Positions 1 through 10,775 of a DNA stretch of 64,000 nt are shown one piece after another. The translations under genes and the position numbers were made by a program. The stretch's first letter is position 1, and every line of letters starts with the position of its first letter. The notes under the pieces are model-generated. The model had not been told where the DNA came from. It saw only the letters and a program-made list of their open reading frames with translations, and searched no databases. This stretch comes from Linum tenue (taxonomy: Eukaryota; Streptophyta; Magnoliopsida; Malpighiales; Linaceae): the NCBI GenBank assembly GCA_946122785.1, contig CAMGYJ010000008.1, positions 16,951,475-17,015,474 on the forward strand. The letters are read 5' to 3'.

Positions 1-544
1 TCAGGTTTGGCTCCATTTGATGGAGCCATTTGTTTGAGAAAAATAACATATGGTGATTCGAGTATTATCTACAACACACATGGGCATTAAATTAACGATT
101 CTTTAAAGCATATGCATATATATGGTTCAAATTTATCTCTTCGCCGCCCGTCATTGACAACATAAGCAACTCACGCTTTTATTAGGCGCCGCTTTTGTTT
201 TTAAAGAAAGACAACAATACATCAGACGAGTTCTACTATAAGATGACTACACCATCACAACTATAAGGGTGTGTAGACAATCATAATGAGTGTACTAATA
301 TTTATCTAAAACATCTGCGAACATTAATCCAATGTCTCTTGTTAACAAAACTATCTATAGGTTTGAACTTATATGGCCGCTAGTGACAACACAAACATCA
401 CACGCTTCTATAAAGCATCGGTATCTCTTTCAAGAAAAAACAAACTGTACACAAGACAAGTTCTATTATCATATGCAAACATATACTACAACAACATTAC
501 AACACCATGACGATGATAAAAGCACACAAACAATTTGTACTAAC
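1..544. repeat. NRT2-locus upstream flank unit (pseudogene copy)
   Basis: No gene is supported here. The stretch aligns with about 52150-52740, upstream of the intact NRT2: both carry a 'gacaacataagcaactca' block followed by a 'ttaggcgcc' block, a 'cagacgagttct' block and a second diverged copy of the same motifs (around 375-560 and 52570-52700). It is one of about 13 copies of this 150-200 bp motif in the window. A reading frame from 332 is accidental except for its tail, which runs into NRT2 exon 1. Confidence 0.75.
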
Positions 545-1027
545 TCGGTGGTAAGCGCTAGTCTCTACTCTCTGAAACCTCCAATACTTGGCTGTGATTC
601 AGCTTTTGCCAAACTCTGTAACGAAGAGCCACTGTTACCCTTTGAACTCCTCTCCAGGCCTCCAAAGTTCCGCCGCTTGCATTTCTTTCCCCATTATATA
701 ACAAAGCAAACCTTCGCGGTCTTGATCTTCGGCCAGGACTTGCCCGATGGGAATTTCCGGCGGGTGGAGAATTCAGAGGACCATATCCCCCAAATCTTGT
801 TTCATGGAGTTAGGAATTACAGGGATGGATTCTGGCTCTAACTTATGGGTACTGCTTCGGGGTGGAATTGACTGTGGATAATGTCATTGCCGAGTATTTC
901 TATGACCGATTCAATTTGGACCTTCAAACCGTCGGAATGATTGCGGCGAGCTTTGGATTGGCGAATTTAATTTCCCGGCCAGAGGGAGGTCGACTTTCCG
1001 ATGAGGTGGCGAAGATGTTTGGGATGA
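545..1027 (+). pseudogene. NRT2 pseudogene, segment 1: 5' flank plus internal exon-1 piece
   Basis: Positions 545-650 match the 5' flank/UTR of the intact NRT2 (shared 'agtctctactctctgaaacc', compare 52755-52775). From 711 the sequence jumps to the middle of exon 1: it encodes [16 protein letters not shown] and HGVRNYR, as the intact gene does near residues 227-265. About 0.7 kb of exon 1, including the start codon, the N-terminal membrane half and the first nitrate signature, is missing and replaced by about 60 bp of unrelated sequence. A one-base deletion near 823 (three G where the intact gene has four) shifts the frame and ends translation at 841. Homology stops at about 1027, where a copia LTR begins. 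This copy cannot make a transporter. Confidence 0.9.
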
Positions 1028-1463
1028 TTGATAGATGAATGAGCTGCTGCAGAGTTGGAGATTGATCAATGATGAATGAGCTGAAGACTCTGCAGAAGGA
1101 TGAAACGAAGAACTGAGTTGAGCTTTCCTTCACTCAACTCGGTACTCAGCGAAGATCACCACGACGTCGTTTGCCTAAGTGGTATTCAACTCCACAAGAA
1201 GACGACGCCGTTGCAACCATTGACAGGAGATTGTAATTAGCCAATAACGATAGCCACCTGTCGAGTAGTTATAGGTTAGTTTAAGTTATTTACTGACTTA
1301 GCCGTTGATGTACAGATAAACAACTTTACCTTCTTTGCTATATAATGGAAAATCTCACAGAGGAAAGGGAAAGATGCCAATTCCCACAATGGCTTGAGTC
1401 TCGTTTTATCTACTTCTTCCTTGAAACCCTAGCCGCTTCTCTGCTAGGTTTAGAGTTTTCTCA
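1025..1463 (+). repeat. 5' LTR of copia-1
   Basis: This matches 6052-6453. It contains a TATA-like 'ctatataatgg' at about 1338-1348, probably the promoter TATA box, and ends in CA at 1462-1463 directly before the primer-binding site. Compared with the 3' LTR it lacks the first ~15 bp (TGTGAACCAGATCGA) and carries an extra ~34-bp internal duplication near 1040-1075. Confidence 0.85.
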
Positions 1464-1476
1464 TGGTATCAGAGCC
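1464..1476 (+). other. Primer-binding site of copia-1
   Basis: TGGTATCAGAGCC begins directly after the LTR. It is complementary to the 3' end of plant initiator tRNA-Met, the usual primer for plant copia elements. Confidence 0.9.
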
Positions 1477-1575
1477 TGGTTGGCTTCTGTATACCCTTTC
1501 CTCTTCTTCATTCTCACCCATTTCTCAACTTTGATCCTTACTGCATCCTTACAAGCTTAATCAGTCTCCCCAGCC

Positions 1576-2707
1576 ATGTCGACGAAAGACGATGGTTCTG
1601 GATCTGATAGCGGCAATGTTGAAACCCAAAAATCCCGCTATAAAGATCCTTACAATAACCCATTCTACTTAGCTCAGAGTGATAACTCTTTCTTACCAGT
1701 CATCGGATTCAAGCTTAATGATGACAACTACCTTCTGTGGAGTGAGTCCATGGAAGTCGCGCTGCGCACCAAAAACAAACTGGGTTTTGTCCTGGGAACG
1801 ATTCAGGTACCAGCTCTTACTGATCCTATGTATGGAACTTGGGATCGTGTTAATGGAACAGTGGTATGTTGGATTCGCAACTCTGTTTCTGAAGATATTG
1901 TGCCTAGCTTGCGTAATATCACAGTTGCATCTGAAGAATGGACTTATCTTAAGTCAAAGTTTAGCCAAGGAGATAACGTGAGGATTGCGAATTTAATTGA
2001 TAAGATAGATCTGATGAAGCAAGGAAACAAGAGTATCAGACAATATTACACTGATCTGAAGCTGTTATGGGATGAACAGAGTAGCTATCTACCTATTCCA
2101 TACTGTGATTGTGGTTCAAAAACCTATGAAACAGTGATCATGTATCGTGACAGGGGCAGAGTGATGAAATTTCTGTTGGGACTGAATGAGAAATATCAAC
2201 AGGTTAAGACTCAGATGTTAATGATTGAGCCCTTGCCAGATCTTGATAGTGTTTACAGATCAGTGTCACAGCTTGAAAGACAGTTGAATGGAGCTAATAG
2301 TAACACTGGCAAGACTGAAGAAACTATAGCTCTTGCAACAGCTCTTGCTGCTACCCGACCCCAATATGGACAATCTTAAGGACAAGGGTCCTAGGGAAGG
2401 TCAGCAAGAGGGTGGAGTTCTGTTCTGCAGATACTGTAAGAAGGATAACCATGTTATCCAAGATTGCTGGAAACTTAAGAAGAAAAACAGAGAAGGAGGA
2501 GGAGGAGGTAGAAGTTTTGCTGGATCAGTGGACACTGCAACACCTGAGAAAACAGCTATGGGAAGCTCTTCTTTTCCACCAGAAAGTCCAGGCAGCAACC
2601 CTGAGAGTCCCAACAAGTTCTCAGGATTCACTAATGAAGAGCTGAACCGCCTCAAAGCTTTGTTGCAGGGATCACAACCTCCATCACTACCAGGAATACT
2701 TCAATGA
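1576..2707 (+). pseudogene. copia-1 gag (frameshifted)
   Basis: The first part (1576-2379) is a copia Gag. It has the N-terminal NYLLWSESMEVAL block (about residues 51-63), then LLWDEQSSY and KFLLGLNEKY, all typical of the UBN2/DUF4219-type Gag of plant copia elements. The frame ends at a TAA at 2377, but the CCHC zinc knuckle (C-RYC-KKDNHVIQDC, about 2429-2471) follows in the +1 frame, which stays open to 2707. A one-base indel near 2370 therefore splits Gag from its nucleic-acid-binding domain. A second frame change at about 2704 leads into pol. Confidence 0.88.
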
Positions 2708-5700
2708 CAGGTATGACAGTACTATCTGTTTTCAAACAAACAAAACGAGAGGCAGTTTGGGTACTAGATACTGGGGCTGGTGACCATATCATATGTTCTA
2801 TAGAGTCCTTTCTTAGATGTAAGGAAGTTCAAAACCTGTCTGTGACTCTTCCAACAGGACAGGAAGCAGTAGTGACCCACATTGGCATAGTGAAATTGCA
2901 ATGTGGTTTGTTCCTCACTAATGTCCTACTAGTTCCTTCCTTTAGTTACAACCTCATTTCCATTAGCCAGTTGACCAAAAACAGCCCTGTCTCACTGTTG
3001 TTTGAATCTAATTTTTGTTGCATTCAGGACCTCATATCTCGTCAGAAGATTGGTTTAATCCTACTAGATAGAGGCTTGTATTTGCTTGGCGAGACATCAG
3101 CACCTGGAGAGATTTCAAACCATCCTGTTTTTGGAGTGAACACCAACCACAAATCAGACCTTTGGCATGCCAGACTAGGACATCTGTCCCTTACAAGATT
3201 GAGAGAGATTAACAAACAATGTAATGAAGTAGTTTTACCTGTTTCCAGTGAGTGTGATGTTTGTCATATGTCAAAACAGAAAAGGTTACCTTTCAGCAGA
3301 AGTAGTTCTATAGCTAAGGAATCATTTGATATGGTTCATGTAGACATAAGGGGGCTAGTTGATGTGGTTTCTCATGATGGTTATAGATACTTTTTAACTG
3401 TGGTTGATGACTTTAGTAGATGTACTTGGCTGTTCCTAATGAGCAACAAATCTGAAGCTCATGAGTTGTTGCTATCCTTTCATGCTATGGTTAAAAACCA
3501 GTTCAACAAAGGCATTAAGGTCATTAGGCCAGACCAAGGACATGAATTCAACATGCCTTCCTTTTATCAGTCGAATGGGATTATACATGAAATGAGTTGT
3601 GTAAGAACAGCTCAGCAGAATGGAAGAGTAGAACACAAACATCAACACTTGTTGAATGTAGCTAGAGCCTTGAAGTTTCATTCTGGAGTTCCCACTAATT
3701 TTTGGAGCCATCTGGTTCTTCATTCAGCTTACTTGATCAACAGAATTCCAACTCCAACCCTTGATAACAAATCACCATTTGAATGTTTATATGGTATTCC
3801 ACCAGATTACAGTTCATTAAGGGTATTTGGTTGTTTGGCTTATGCCACAGTTTTGGATGAACACAAAAGGAAGTTTGCTTCCAGAGCAAGAAAGTGTGTT
3901 TTTATTGGCTATGCATTTGCCATTAAGGGGTTTAAACTGTATGATGTGGAGACTCATGATGTTTTCATCAGCAGAGATGTGGAGTTTTCTGAAACTTCTT
4001 TCCCATTCCAGCAAGCTGAGAGTAGTATTCCCCTTTCTGCATCACCTAACACTCCCATTTCTGACCCTTTTTCTTCTGAACCTTACTCATCTACTGATGA
4101 TTATGCTCAAAAAACAGCTGACTCAGACTATTACCCTTCTGATTCTGAGAGTCCTGACTCAGAATTCCCTGATTCTCCTCTTACACCTCATTCTCCTCAA
4201 ACTGTCACACATCTCTCTCCTTCTTCTTCCTCACCAACCAATTCCAGTTCCCCTTCTTCTTCTTCTCCCACTCCACCTTTCTTACCTCTAGCACAGAGGA
4301 GACCAAGGAGAGTACCACAGCAACCAGCCTACCTCCAGGACTTCCACACTGCATTTCTCACAAATGGCACTTTTGGACAGCTTGATGCTCAGGTCTTATA
4401 TCCCCTTTCACACCACCTAAACTATTCTTCTCTCCCACCAGCACACAAACATTATACCCTATCTATCTCTCTAAGTCCTGATCCCATTTACTACTCTCAA
4501 GCTGTTAAAGACAAATGGTGTGATGATGCTGTCCAAACTGAATTAGGTGCTATGGAGGCAAATCAGACATGGGATGTGGTCGATTTGCCACCAGGAAAGA
4601 AAGTTGTAGGCACCAAATGGATTTTCAAGACTAAGCTTCTTCCTGATGGTGACATTGACAAAAGAAGGGCAAGGTTAGTAGCCAAGGGCTTTACACAAAC
4701 TTATGGTGTGGATTTCTTAGACACTTTTTCCCCAGTTGCAAAGATGAACTCTGTCAAGTTGTTACTGGCAGTTACAGCAGCTAAATCATGGCACATCCAC
4801 CAAATGGATGTCAGTAATGCTTTCTTGCATGGTGACTTAGAGGAGGAGGTGTACATGGAAGTTCCTGAGGGACTTAGGCATCTAAGTCACATGCAAGGAA
4901 AGTTTCTCAAGCTTAAAAAGTCCATTTATGGATTAAAACATGCCAGTCGACTGTGGTTCATTAAGCTGTCTGATTTTCTGAAGAGTTTGGGTTTTCAGCA
5001 GTCATATGATGATTATTCTGTGTTTAGAACTTCTACAGTTGTGGTGGTGGTTTATGTAGATGATTTGTTGTTGGCTGGACCTAATTTGGAAGACATACAG
5101 AAGGTTAAGTCCCAGTTAAAAGAGGGTTTTAAGATCAAGGATCTTGGTAACATGAAATACTTCCTGGGATTGGAAGTGGCAAGATCATCAGAAGGGATTT
5201 CACTGAACCAAAGAAAGTTTTGTTTGGAGTTGTGGGGAAACACTGACTTTCTGGGAAGCAAACCTGCTAAGACTCCCCTAAGCATGAAGACTGTGTTATC
5301 AGCTTCAGATGGAACACCATTGGAAGATGGTTCTCATTTCAGACACCTTCTAGGACAACTGCAGTACTTAACTACCACTAGACCAGACATAACCTTCCCA
5401 GTTCAACAGTTGTGCCAGTTTTAGGACAAGCCAACCAATGTGCATATGAAAGGATTACACTGAATTCTCAGGTATCTAAAAGGTAATCCGAGTCAAGGAC
5501 TATGGTTTTCTGTTGATTCTACATTAAAGCTAAAAGGGTACTGTGATTCAGACTGGGCTACATGCCCTGATACAAGGAAGTCAGTAACTGGGTACTGCAC
5601 TTTCTTAGGAGATTCTCTTATTACATGGAAAAGTAAAAAGCAGAAGACAGTTTCTAGATCTTCTTCAGAGGCAGAATACAGGGCCTTGGCTCAGCTTTCA

Positions 5701-6054
5701 TGTGAAGTTCAGTGGCTTAAATCACTACTTACATTCTATGGGATTAATCATCCTTCACCACCTTCACCAATTCAAGTTTTATGTGACAACAAATCAGCTA
5801 TTCATATAGCTGAAAATCCAGTCTTTCACGAACGAACAAAACATATTGAGCTTGACTGCCATGTTTTTCGTGAAAGACTGAAAGGTGGACTCATCAATTT
5901 ACACCATGTTCCTACTGATGAGCAACTTGCAGACATCTTCACAAAAGGTTTGTCTGTTGATCGATTCACATATCTTCTGTCCAAGCTTGCTGTCCATGAT
6001 GTATGTCTGCAAGCTTGCCGGGGGGGGGGGGGGGGGTGTGAACCAGATCGATGA
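2704..6054 (+). pseudogene. copia-1 pol: protease, integrase, RT, RNase H
   Basis: The order is protease (WVLDTGAGDHI near 2758), pre-integrase (HARLGHLSL near 3166), integrase core (HVDIRG, then DDFSRCTW, then GRVEHK), a serine/proline-rich linker (about 4020-4330), RT (KWIFKTK, FLHGDLEEEVYME, YVDDLLLAG near 5056) and RNase H (SSEAEYRAL, CDNKSAIHIAENP, HIELDCH). That is the copia arrangement with integrase upstream of RT. The frame is open from 2704 to 5421, then has TAG at 5422 and TGA at 5461. After these it continues in the same frame to about 6054, so RT and RNase H are separated only by two nonsense codons. The integrase glutamate region reads GRVEHKHQ, where GxxERxN is usual. Confidence 0.92.
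6020..6036 (+). other. Polypurine tract of copia-1 (17 G)
   Basis: A run of 17 G lies directly upstream of TGTGAACC, where the 3' LTR starts. The position fits the plus-strand primer site. The run is unusually pure and its length should be treated with caution. Confidence 0.75.
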
Positions 6055-6453
6055 TTGATAGATGAATGAGCTGAAGACTCTGCAGAAGGATGAAACGAAG
6101 AACTGAGTTGAGCTTCCCTTCACTCAACTCGGTACTCAGCGAAGATCACCACGAAGTCGTTTTCCTAAGTGGTATTCAACTCCACAAGAAGACGACGCCA
6201 TTGCAACCATTGACAGGAGATTGTAATTAGCCAATAACGATATCCACCTGTCGAGTAGTTATAGGTTAGTTTAAGTTATTTACTGTTACTTAGCCGTTGA
6301 TGTACAGATAAACAACTTTACCTTCTTTGCTATATAATGGAAAATCCCACAGAGGAAAGGGCAAGATGCCAATTCCCACAATGGCTTGAGTCTCGTTTTA
6401 TCTACTTCTTCCTTGAAACCCTAGCCGCTTCTCTGCTAGGTTTAGAGTTTTCT
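6037..6453 (+). repeat. 3' LTR of copia-1
   Basis: It starts TGTG directly after the polypurine tract and matches the 5' LTR to its end at 'gagttttct'. The terminal bases before the 5' copy's PBS are missing. The junction falls in a short homology (tttct) shared with NRT2 exon 1, which resumes at 'atgaccgattcaatttgg'. Confidence 0.85.
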
Positions 6454-6629
6454 ATGACCGATTCAATTTGGACCTCCAAACCGTTGGAATGATTGCGGCG
6501 AGCTTTGGGTTGGCGATTTTAATTTCCCGGCCAGAGGGAGGGCAACTTTCCGATGAGGTGGCGAAGAGGTTTGGGATGAGGGGAAGGCTGCGGACACTAT
6601 GGCTCGTCCAGACTTTAGCGGCATTATGC
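6454..6629 (+). pseudogene. NRT2 pseudogene, segment 2: exon-1 piece
   Basis: This resumes NRT2 exon 1 (compare 53719-53885) and repeats the last ~130 bp of segment 1 (about 899-1027) with about seven differences. It then runs further, through 'gggaaggctgcggacactatggctcg'. Both copies share 'cagaggg' where the intact gene has 'cagtggg', so they derive from one pseudogene copy. It breaks off near 6624 at a DNA-transposon-like insert. Confidence 0.88.
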
Positions 6630-7254
6630 AATAGGGTTATTCTGCTAAAGAGTTAGCAATACTAACACGGTCGGATTTGAGGCGTAGGCGAGTCGCGATC
6701 GGACGGTGGAGGGTAAAGAGAGCAGCTTGTGGCTCGACTAAACCAAGCCTATTCCCACAATTAAAACAAAAATGGGTCCCACAATTCAAAAAAACTCACT
6801 TTTTCATTTCTGTTTAATTTCCTTTTCGCTCTCCATCATTTCATTTTCCTTTCTCTCCCACTCTCCAAAACTGTCGACTTCTTTTTCTCTCTTCTCTTCT
6901 TCTCCTTCCTCACTCTCTCTCTCTCTCTCTCTCTTTCTCTCCTGATAATTCAAAATATCTCTCGACAATAACGGGTGTGAGAAACACGACATCGGCGACG
7001 AGAGCTACGGGCAGGAAGAAGACGACACGAGGAGAAGACGGCGATGCTTGAAGGAAGCCGACGTCGCCCGAGCAAGAAGGAAGACGCCGAAGCCAGTAGG
7101 GCGAGAAAGAAGACGACAACGGCTGTAAGGAGAAGTAGGTTGTTGAGGTAGACGTCTTCCTTTCTCCTGATTCATTGAGGGCACCAACGTGACGGTGAAG
7201 GCAGATCTTTGAGGTAGGTGTTTTACCCTTCTCCTTCCTTGATTCATGGATACG

Positions 7255-8480
7255 AATGTTGGATTACATATATTTTATTTAGGGTTTCATGGATTCGACT
7301 GGATCTGAGTTTTTTTTTTTGCTTCGTTTTTTGAATCTGAGATTCATTGTTGGGGATCTGGGATTCTTGTCAGGGGATTTGAGATTCGCAATCTGTGCCT
7401 TGTGATTCGATTTGGGGGATCTGGGATTTTCTATGGCTGGGATCTGGGATTGGATTTGGGCGATTCGAGATTCTTTATATTTGATTTAGGGTTTCATGGA
7501 TTTGACTGGATCTGAGTTTTCTTTCTTTTGCTTCGATTTTTGGATTTGAGATTCATTGTTGCGGATTTGGGATTCTTGTCGGAGGATTTGAGATTCACTT
7601 TCGGTGCCTTGTGATTCGATTTGGGGGATCTGGGATTTTCTATGGCTGGGATCTGGGATTCGATTTGGGAGATTTGGGATTCTTTATATTTGATTTAGGG
7701 TTTCATGGATTCGAATAGATCTGAGTGTTTTTTTTTTTTGCTTCATTTTTTGGATCTGAGATTCGTTGTTGGGGATCTGGGATTCTTATCGGGGAATTTG
7801 AGATTCGCTTTATGTGCCTTGGATTTTGATTTGTGGGATCTGGGTTTCTTTTGATTTGGGGGATTTGGGATTTTCTATAGCTGGGATCTGGGATTCGATT
7901 TGGGAGATTCGGGATTCTTGTTATTTGATTTAGGGGTTCATGGATTCAATTGGATCTGAGTTCTTTTTTTTTTTTTTTTGCTTCATTTTTTGGATTTGAG
8001 ATTAGTTGTTAGGGATATGGGATTCTTGTCGGGGAATTTGAGATTCTCTTTCTATGCCTTGGGATTCAATTTGGGGGATCTGAGATTCTTTCCATTTGGG
8101 GGGTTCTAAGTTTTACTCGTTAATATGTTTGTTTGTTGACTTGGAAAATTATTTAGCATGCTTGGGATACCAGTTCGTTGAATGTGGATATTGTTTGGGG
8201 GCAACTAGTTTTGCTCATTAATATAGTAGTTTGTTGACCTGTGATATTATTTAGCATGCTTGGGATACCTATTTGTTGAATTTGGATATTGTTTGGGGGG
8301 TTCTGAGTTCTACTCGTTAATAAGGTAGTTTGTCAATCGGGATATTATCTAGCATGCTTGGGATACAATTTTGTTGAATGTGGATATTGTTTTGGGGGTT
8401 TTGATTTTTGCTCGTTAATATAGGGTAGTTTGTTGACCTGAGATATTATTTAACATGTTTGGGATACCAGTTTGTTGAAT
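7255..8480. repeat. Two successive tandem-repeat blocks
   Basis: Block one (about 7260-8110) has four copies of a ~210-235 bp unit. Each contains 'gatttagggtttcatgga', 'ctggatctgagtt' plus a T-run, then 'gcttc-ttttttgga' and 'gatctgggattc'. Copies begin near 7268, 7477, 7686 and 7920. Block two (about 8150-8480) has four copies of a ~98-bp unit containing 'catgcttgggatac' and 'ttgaatgtggatattgttt', near 8154, 8252, 8351 and 8452. There is no coding potential. The style resembles expanded 5'UTR or first-intron sequence, but that is a guess. Confidence 0.85.
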
Positions 8481-8835
8481 GTCGATATTTAGTATGCCCA
8501 TGATGCATGGATATTTTTATGCTAGGTCTGGATATTTGTATGCCCTATATGGATATTAGTCTGGACTGTGCATATGCCTAATGATTTCTTTTCATGTATT
8601 TCAGGAATTTTGCAAGATGACAAGATCCAAAATTTGTTCGATTCCAGCTCCTGCATGAGAAGGGGAGGTGGAGGCACATCATTGGCTCAAATTATAATGT
8701 CATTGAATGCTAGTTTTCAGATTTGAGATTTTGGGATTGCCAAGTTGTAATGGCATTGAATGATAGTTTTATCGCGGTTAGTCGATAAAACAACTCTTTT
8801 TTATTATGGATAAAAGTGCTAGATGCTTAAATAAA

Positions 8836-9391
8836 CAATTTTCGTTCTCTCTCTCCACTCCTCTCCAAAATCCCTCCCAAACTGAAGCGGGCCCACAAAG
8901 CCACAAATCCTAAACCATAAAACTATTATTATTTAATGGGCCTTCGGCCCATGGGCCCTCGGCGGGCAGCCCTAACTAAGGTTGCAAGTCTTATGTATTA
9001 GGACTTCCTAGTGTGTTTAATTTCCTAGTGTTTTTTATTTGATGTAAGAAACAATATTCCAATCCTTCACAAATTGAAAACCCGAACCATAAACCCTAAA
9101 CTTAAACTCTAAATTGGTGTAATCAGTTTCGGGTGGTTGGGTTATTTTGGGATTTGGTAAATATTAGTTTAATGATGGATATTGGTTTGCGAAGGAATAA
9201 TACTAGTTCATTTCAACAATGATGCAAAGTAATATCAACACAACACAAAATAATATCGACTGAAAACAAATAAATATCCACACAAACAAACATACATAAA
9301 GATCACATGGACTGCGGGCCCACAATTTTCGTTCTCTCTCTCCACTCCTCTCCAAAATCCCCCCCAAACTGAAGCGGACCCACAAAGCCAC
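8836..9391. repeat. 69-bp direct repeat pair
   Basis: The sequence 'caattttcgttctctctc' through 'cccacaaagccac' occurs at 8836-8904 and again at 9323-9391, with two or three differences. The ~420 bp between them is AT-rich with no coding signal apart from a GC-rich palindromic stretch near 8935-8970 (gggccttcggcccatgggccc). Confidence 0.85.
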
Positions 9392-9580
9392 TTCCTCGGC
9401 TCGCCTTCTGCGCCGCATGCTGGGCCGGCTTCTAGCCCGAAGCCCACCTCCAGCTCACTTAAGTGAGCCACCAACGAGCCCGTCTCTCCTCCATTGGATC
9501 AAACATGGGCCGACGTGGCACCTAATCCAGCCCTGTGAGTATCTGCTAACGAATATAGCAGTTAGCATATTAACTTATGC

Positions 9581-9784
9581 GGTAATTTTAGGTCGGGTCA
9601 ATTCATTGGGAGGCTCCATTGTTGTTATGATCCTTTTCTCATTCTTCTACCAAGCTGCTTGTGGCCTAACCTTTTGAGTCGTGCCCTTTGTCTCCAGAAG
9701 GTGGATGATATATTGTACATGTTAGTACCGTAACGTATTTGTATAGTTACTAACTATACTATTTAGTATGTATGTGCATGTAGG
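9581..9784 (+). pseudogene. NRT2 pseudogene, segment 3: end of exon 1 and start of intron
   Basis: Matches 53897-54103 of the intact gene: it encodes [18 protein letters not shown], then the splice-donor region 'ccagaaggtgga', then the intron up to 'gtgcatgtagg'. Exon 1 carries a defect near 9678, where the intact gene reads 'acctttggagtc' and this copy has 'accttttgagtc' (Gly codon to TGA). The intron is interrupted by a hAT-like element. Confidence 0.9.
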
Positions 9785-10359
9785 CAGTGGCGGATACGTG
9801 CATGTAGGCAGTGGCGGATACATGCATGGCGGGACACCCCTAAAATTTGGAAACACGATTATTCAATCTACGATAGTAATATGCGTATGAGAAAAAAACT
9901 GTTTAAGTGGTAGTGGGACACCTTTAAAATTTGGGAAAATGATTATCCAATCTCCCGTAGTAGTTTCCGTATTGGTATAAATAATATTTAAGTAGTATTT
10001 ATGTGATTTAAATTTGGGACACTGTCACTATTAGTTAATATATTTTCAATTACGCTACAACTCATTTGTTATTGTGTTTTAGATCCAAATATAATAGTAA
10101 GATGTTATTTTTATCTCAAATTATTTTCAAAACCTAACGATTAAACTCAATTACGGGATATCCTTGTCTAGTAAGATATGTCGAGAGATATTTGTTGAGC
10201 AGTATAAACACTGAATGCATTTTATCATTTGATGAAACACGTCTGAACTTTTAACGAAACACTTATTAATTAGATATTTTCATATTTAATAATTATTTAA
10301 TTTAATTTGATTTTTTTTATAGAGGACACCCCTACGTAAAATTCCTGGATCCACCACTG
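9785..10359. mobile_element. hAT-like MITE inserted in the NRT2 pseudogene intron
   Basis: The element is 575 bp with an 8-bp target duplication CATGTAGG at 9777-9784 and 10360-10367. The intact NRT2 intron shows a single 'catgtagg' (54097-54104), so the empty site is in this same window. The ends are CAGTGGCGGATAC and, reversed, CAGTGGTGGATCCAGG, an inverted repeat starting CAGTG. The next blocks 'gggacacccct' and 'aggggtgtcc' also pair. An 8-bp duplication with CA-TG ends fits the hAT superfamily. The first 24 bp plus target site are tandemly repeated (9785-9808 and 9809 onward). It has no coding capacity. Confidence 0.9.
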
Positions 10360-10366
10360 CATGTAG

Positions 10367-10775
10367 GTCGTTAGGATTAATATCAGGTATGACGGGAGGA
10401 GGTGGGAACGTGGGAGCAGTGTTAACTCAACTGACGTTCTTGAAAGGGTCAAGATATTCCAAGGAGACTGGAATCACACACATGGGAATAATGATCATTT
10501 GTTGCACTCTCCCTCTATGTTTGATCAACTTCCCATAGTGGGGTGGTATGTTTTTCGCCGCCGGTCGAAACAACCCATCATTGTCGTCGTCGTCTGCCAC
10601 CGAAGAGGATTACTACATGGCTGAATGGGGCTCACAGGAGAAGGAGAAAGGGCTACATCGAGCTAACTTGAAGTTTGCTGAAAATAGCAGGAGGGAGCGA
10701 GGGATAAGTTCGGCTTGCAATACTGCACCGACTAACGACACATCCTCTTCGTCTCCAGCAGAATTTGCGGTTTGA
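10367..10775 (+). pseudogene. NRT2 pseudogene, segment 4: exon 2
   Basis: This aligns end to end with exon 2 of the intact gene (54104-54515). It carries [18 protein letters not shown] and the C-terminal tail EEDYYMAEW ... [12 protein letters not shown]. It has an in-frame TAG at 10536-10538 where the intact copy has CAA (INFPQWGG). Everything after that stop remains open to the normal TGA at 10773, so this end has decayed less than exon 1. Confidence 0.93.

Larger units (their letters stand above)
1025..6453 (+). mobile_element. Ty1/copia LTR retrotransposon (copia-1), decayed
   Basis: This element has two LTRs of about 0.4 kb, a primer-binding site, gag, protease, integrase, reverse transcriptase, RNase H and a G-rich polypurine tract, in copia order. 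It sits inside NRT2 exon 1. The LTRs differ at about seven positions plus small indels (a 34-bp duplication in the 5' copy), so it is not recent. Both outer ends are slightly truncated: the 5' LTR lacks about the first 15 bp seen in the 3' LTR, and the 3' LTR lacks about the last 2 bp. There is no 5-bp target duplication. Instead about 130 bp of NRT2 exon lies on both sides (see findings). Confidence 0.92.
6630..9574. mobile_element. Non-autonomous DNA-transposon-like insert in NRT2 pseudogene
   Basis: NRT2 exon-1 homology stops at about 6623 and resumes at about 9581, so about 2.95 kb was inserted. Both edges carry 'ttatgc' (6624-6629 and 9575-9580), probably the rest of a longer target duplication. 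The inner ends form an imperfect inverted repeat: 'ctgctaaagagttagcaata' on the left matches the reverse complement of the right end, which includes 'cgttagcagata'. No transposase is visible. Inside are a CT-rich leader (6800-6940), arginine-rich low-complexity sequence (6960-7230), two sets of tandem repeats and a 69-bp direct repeat (8836-8904 and 9323-9391). The superfamily cannot be fixed; hAT or MULE are possible. Confidence 0.6.

Noticed and set aside
332..841. A 169-aa frame as a gene
   Set aside because: Only its last ~45 residues are meaningful (NRT2 exon-1 relic, frameshifted). The rest translates spacer repeat sequence.
6804..7247. Arg/Glu-rich and Ser-rich minus-strand ORFs
   Set aside because: They translate a (CT)n and purine-rich leader. 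The composition explains the open frames.
7255..8480. CRISPR-like or satellite array
   Set aside because: The units are adjacent and diverged with no spacer/repeat alternation, and this is plant nuclear DNA. They are plain tandem repeats inside an insertion.
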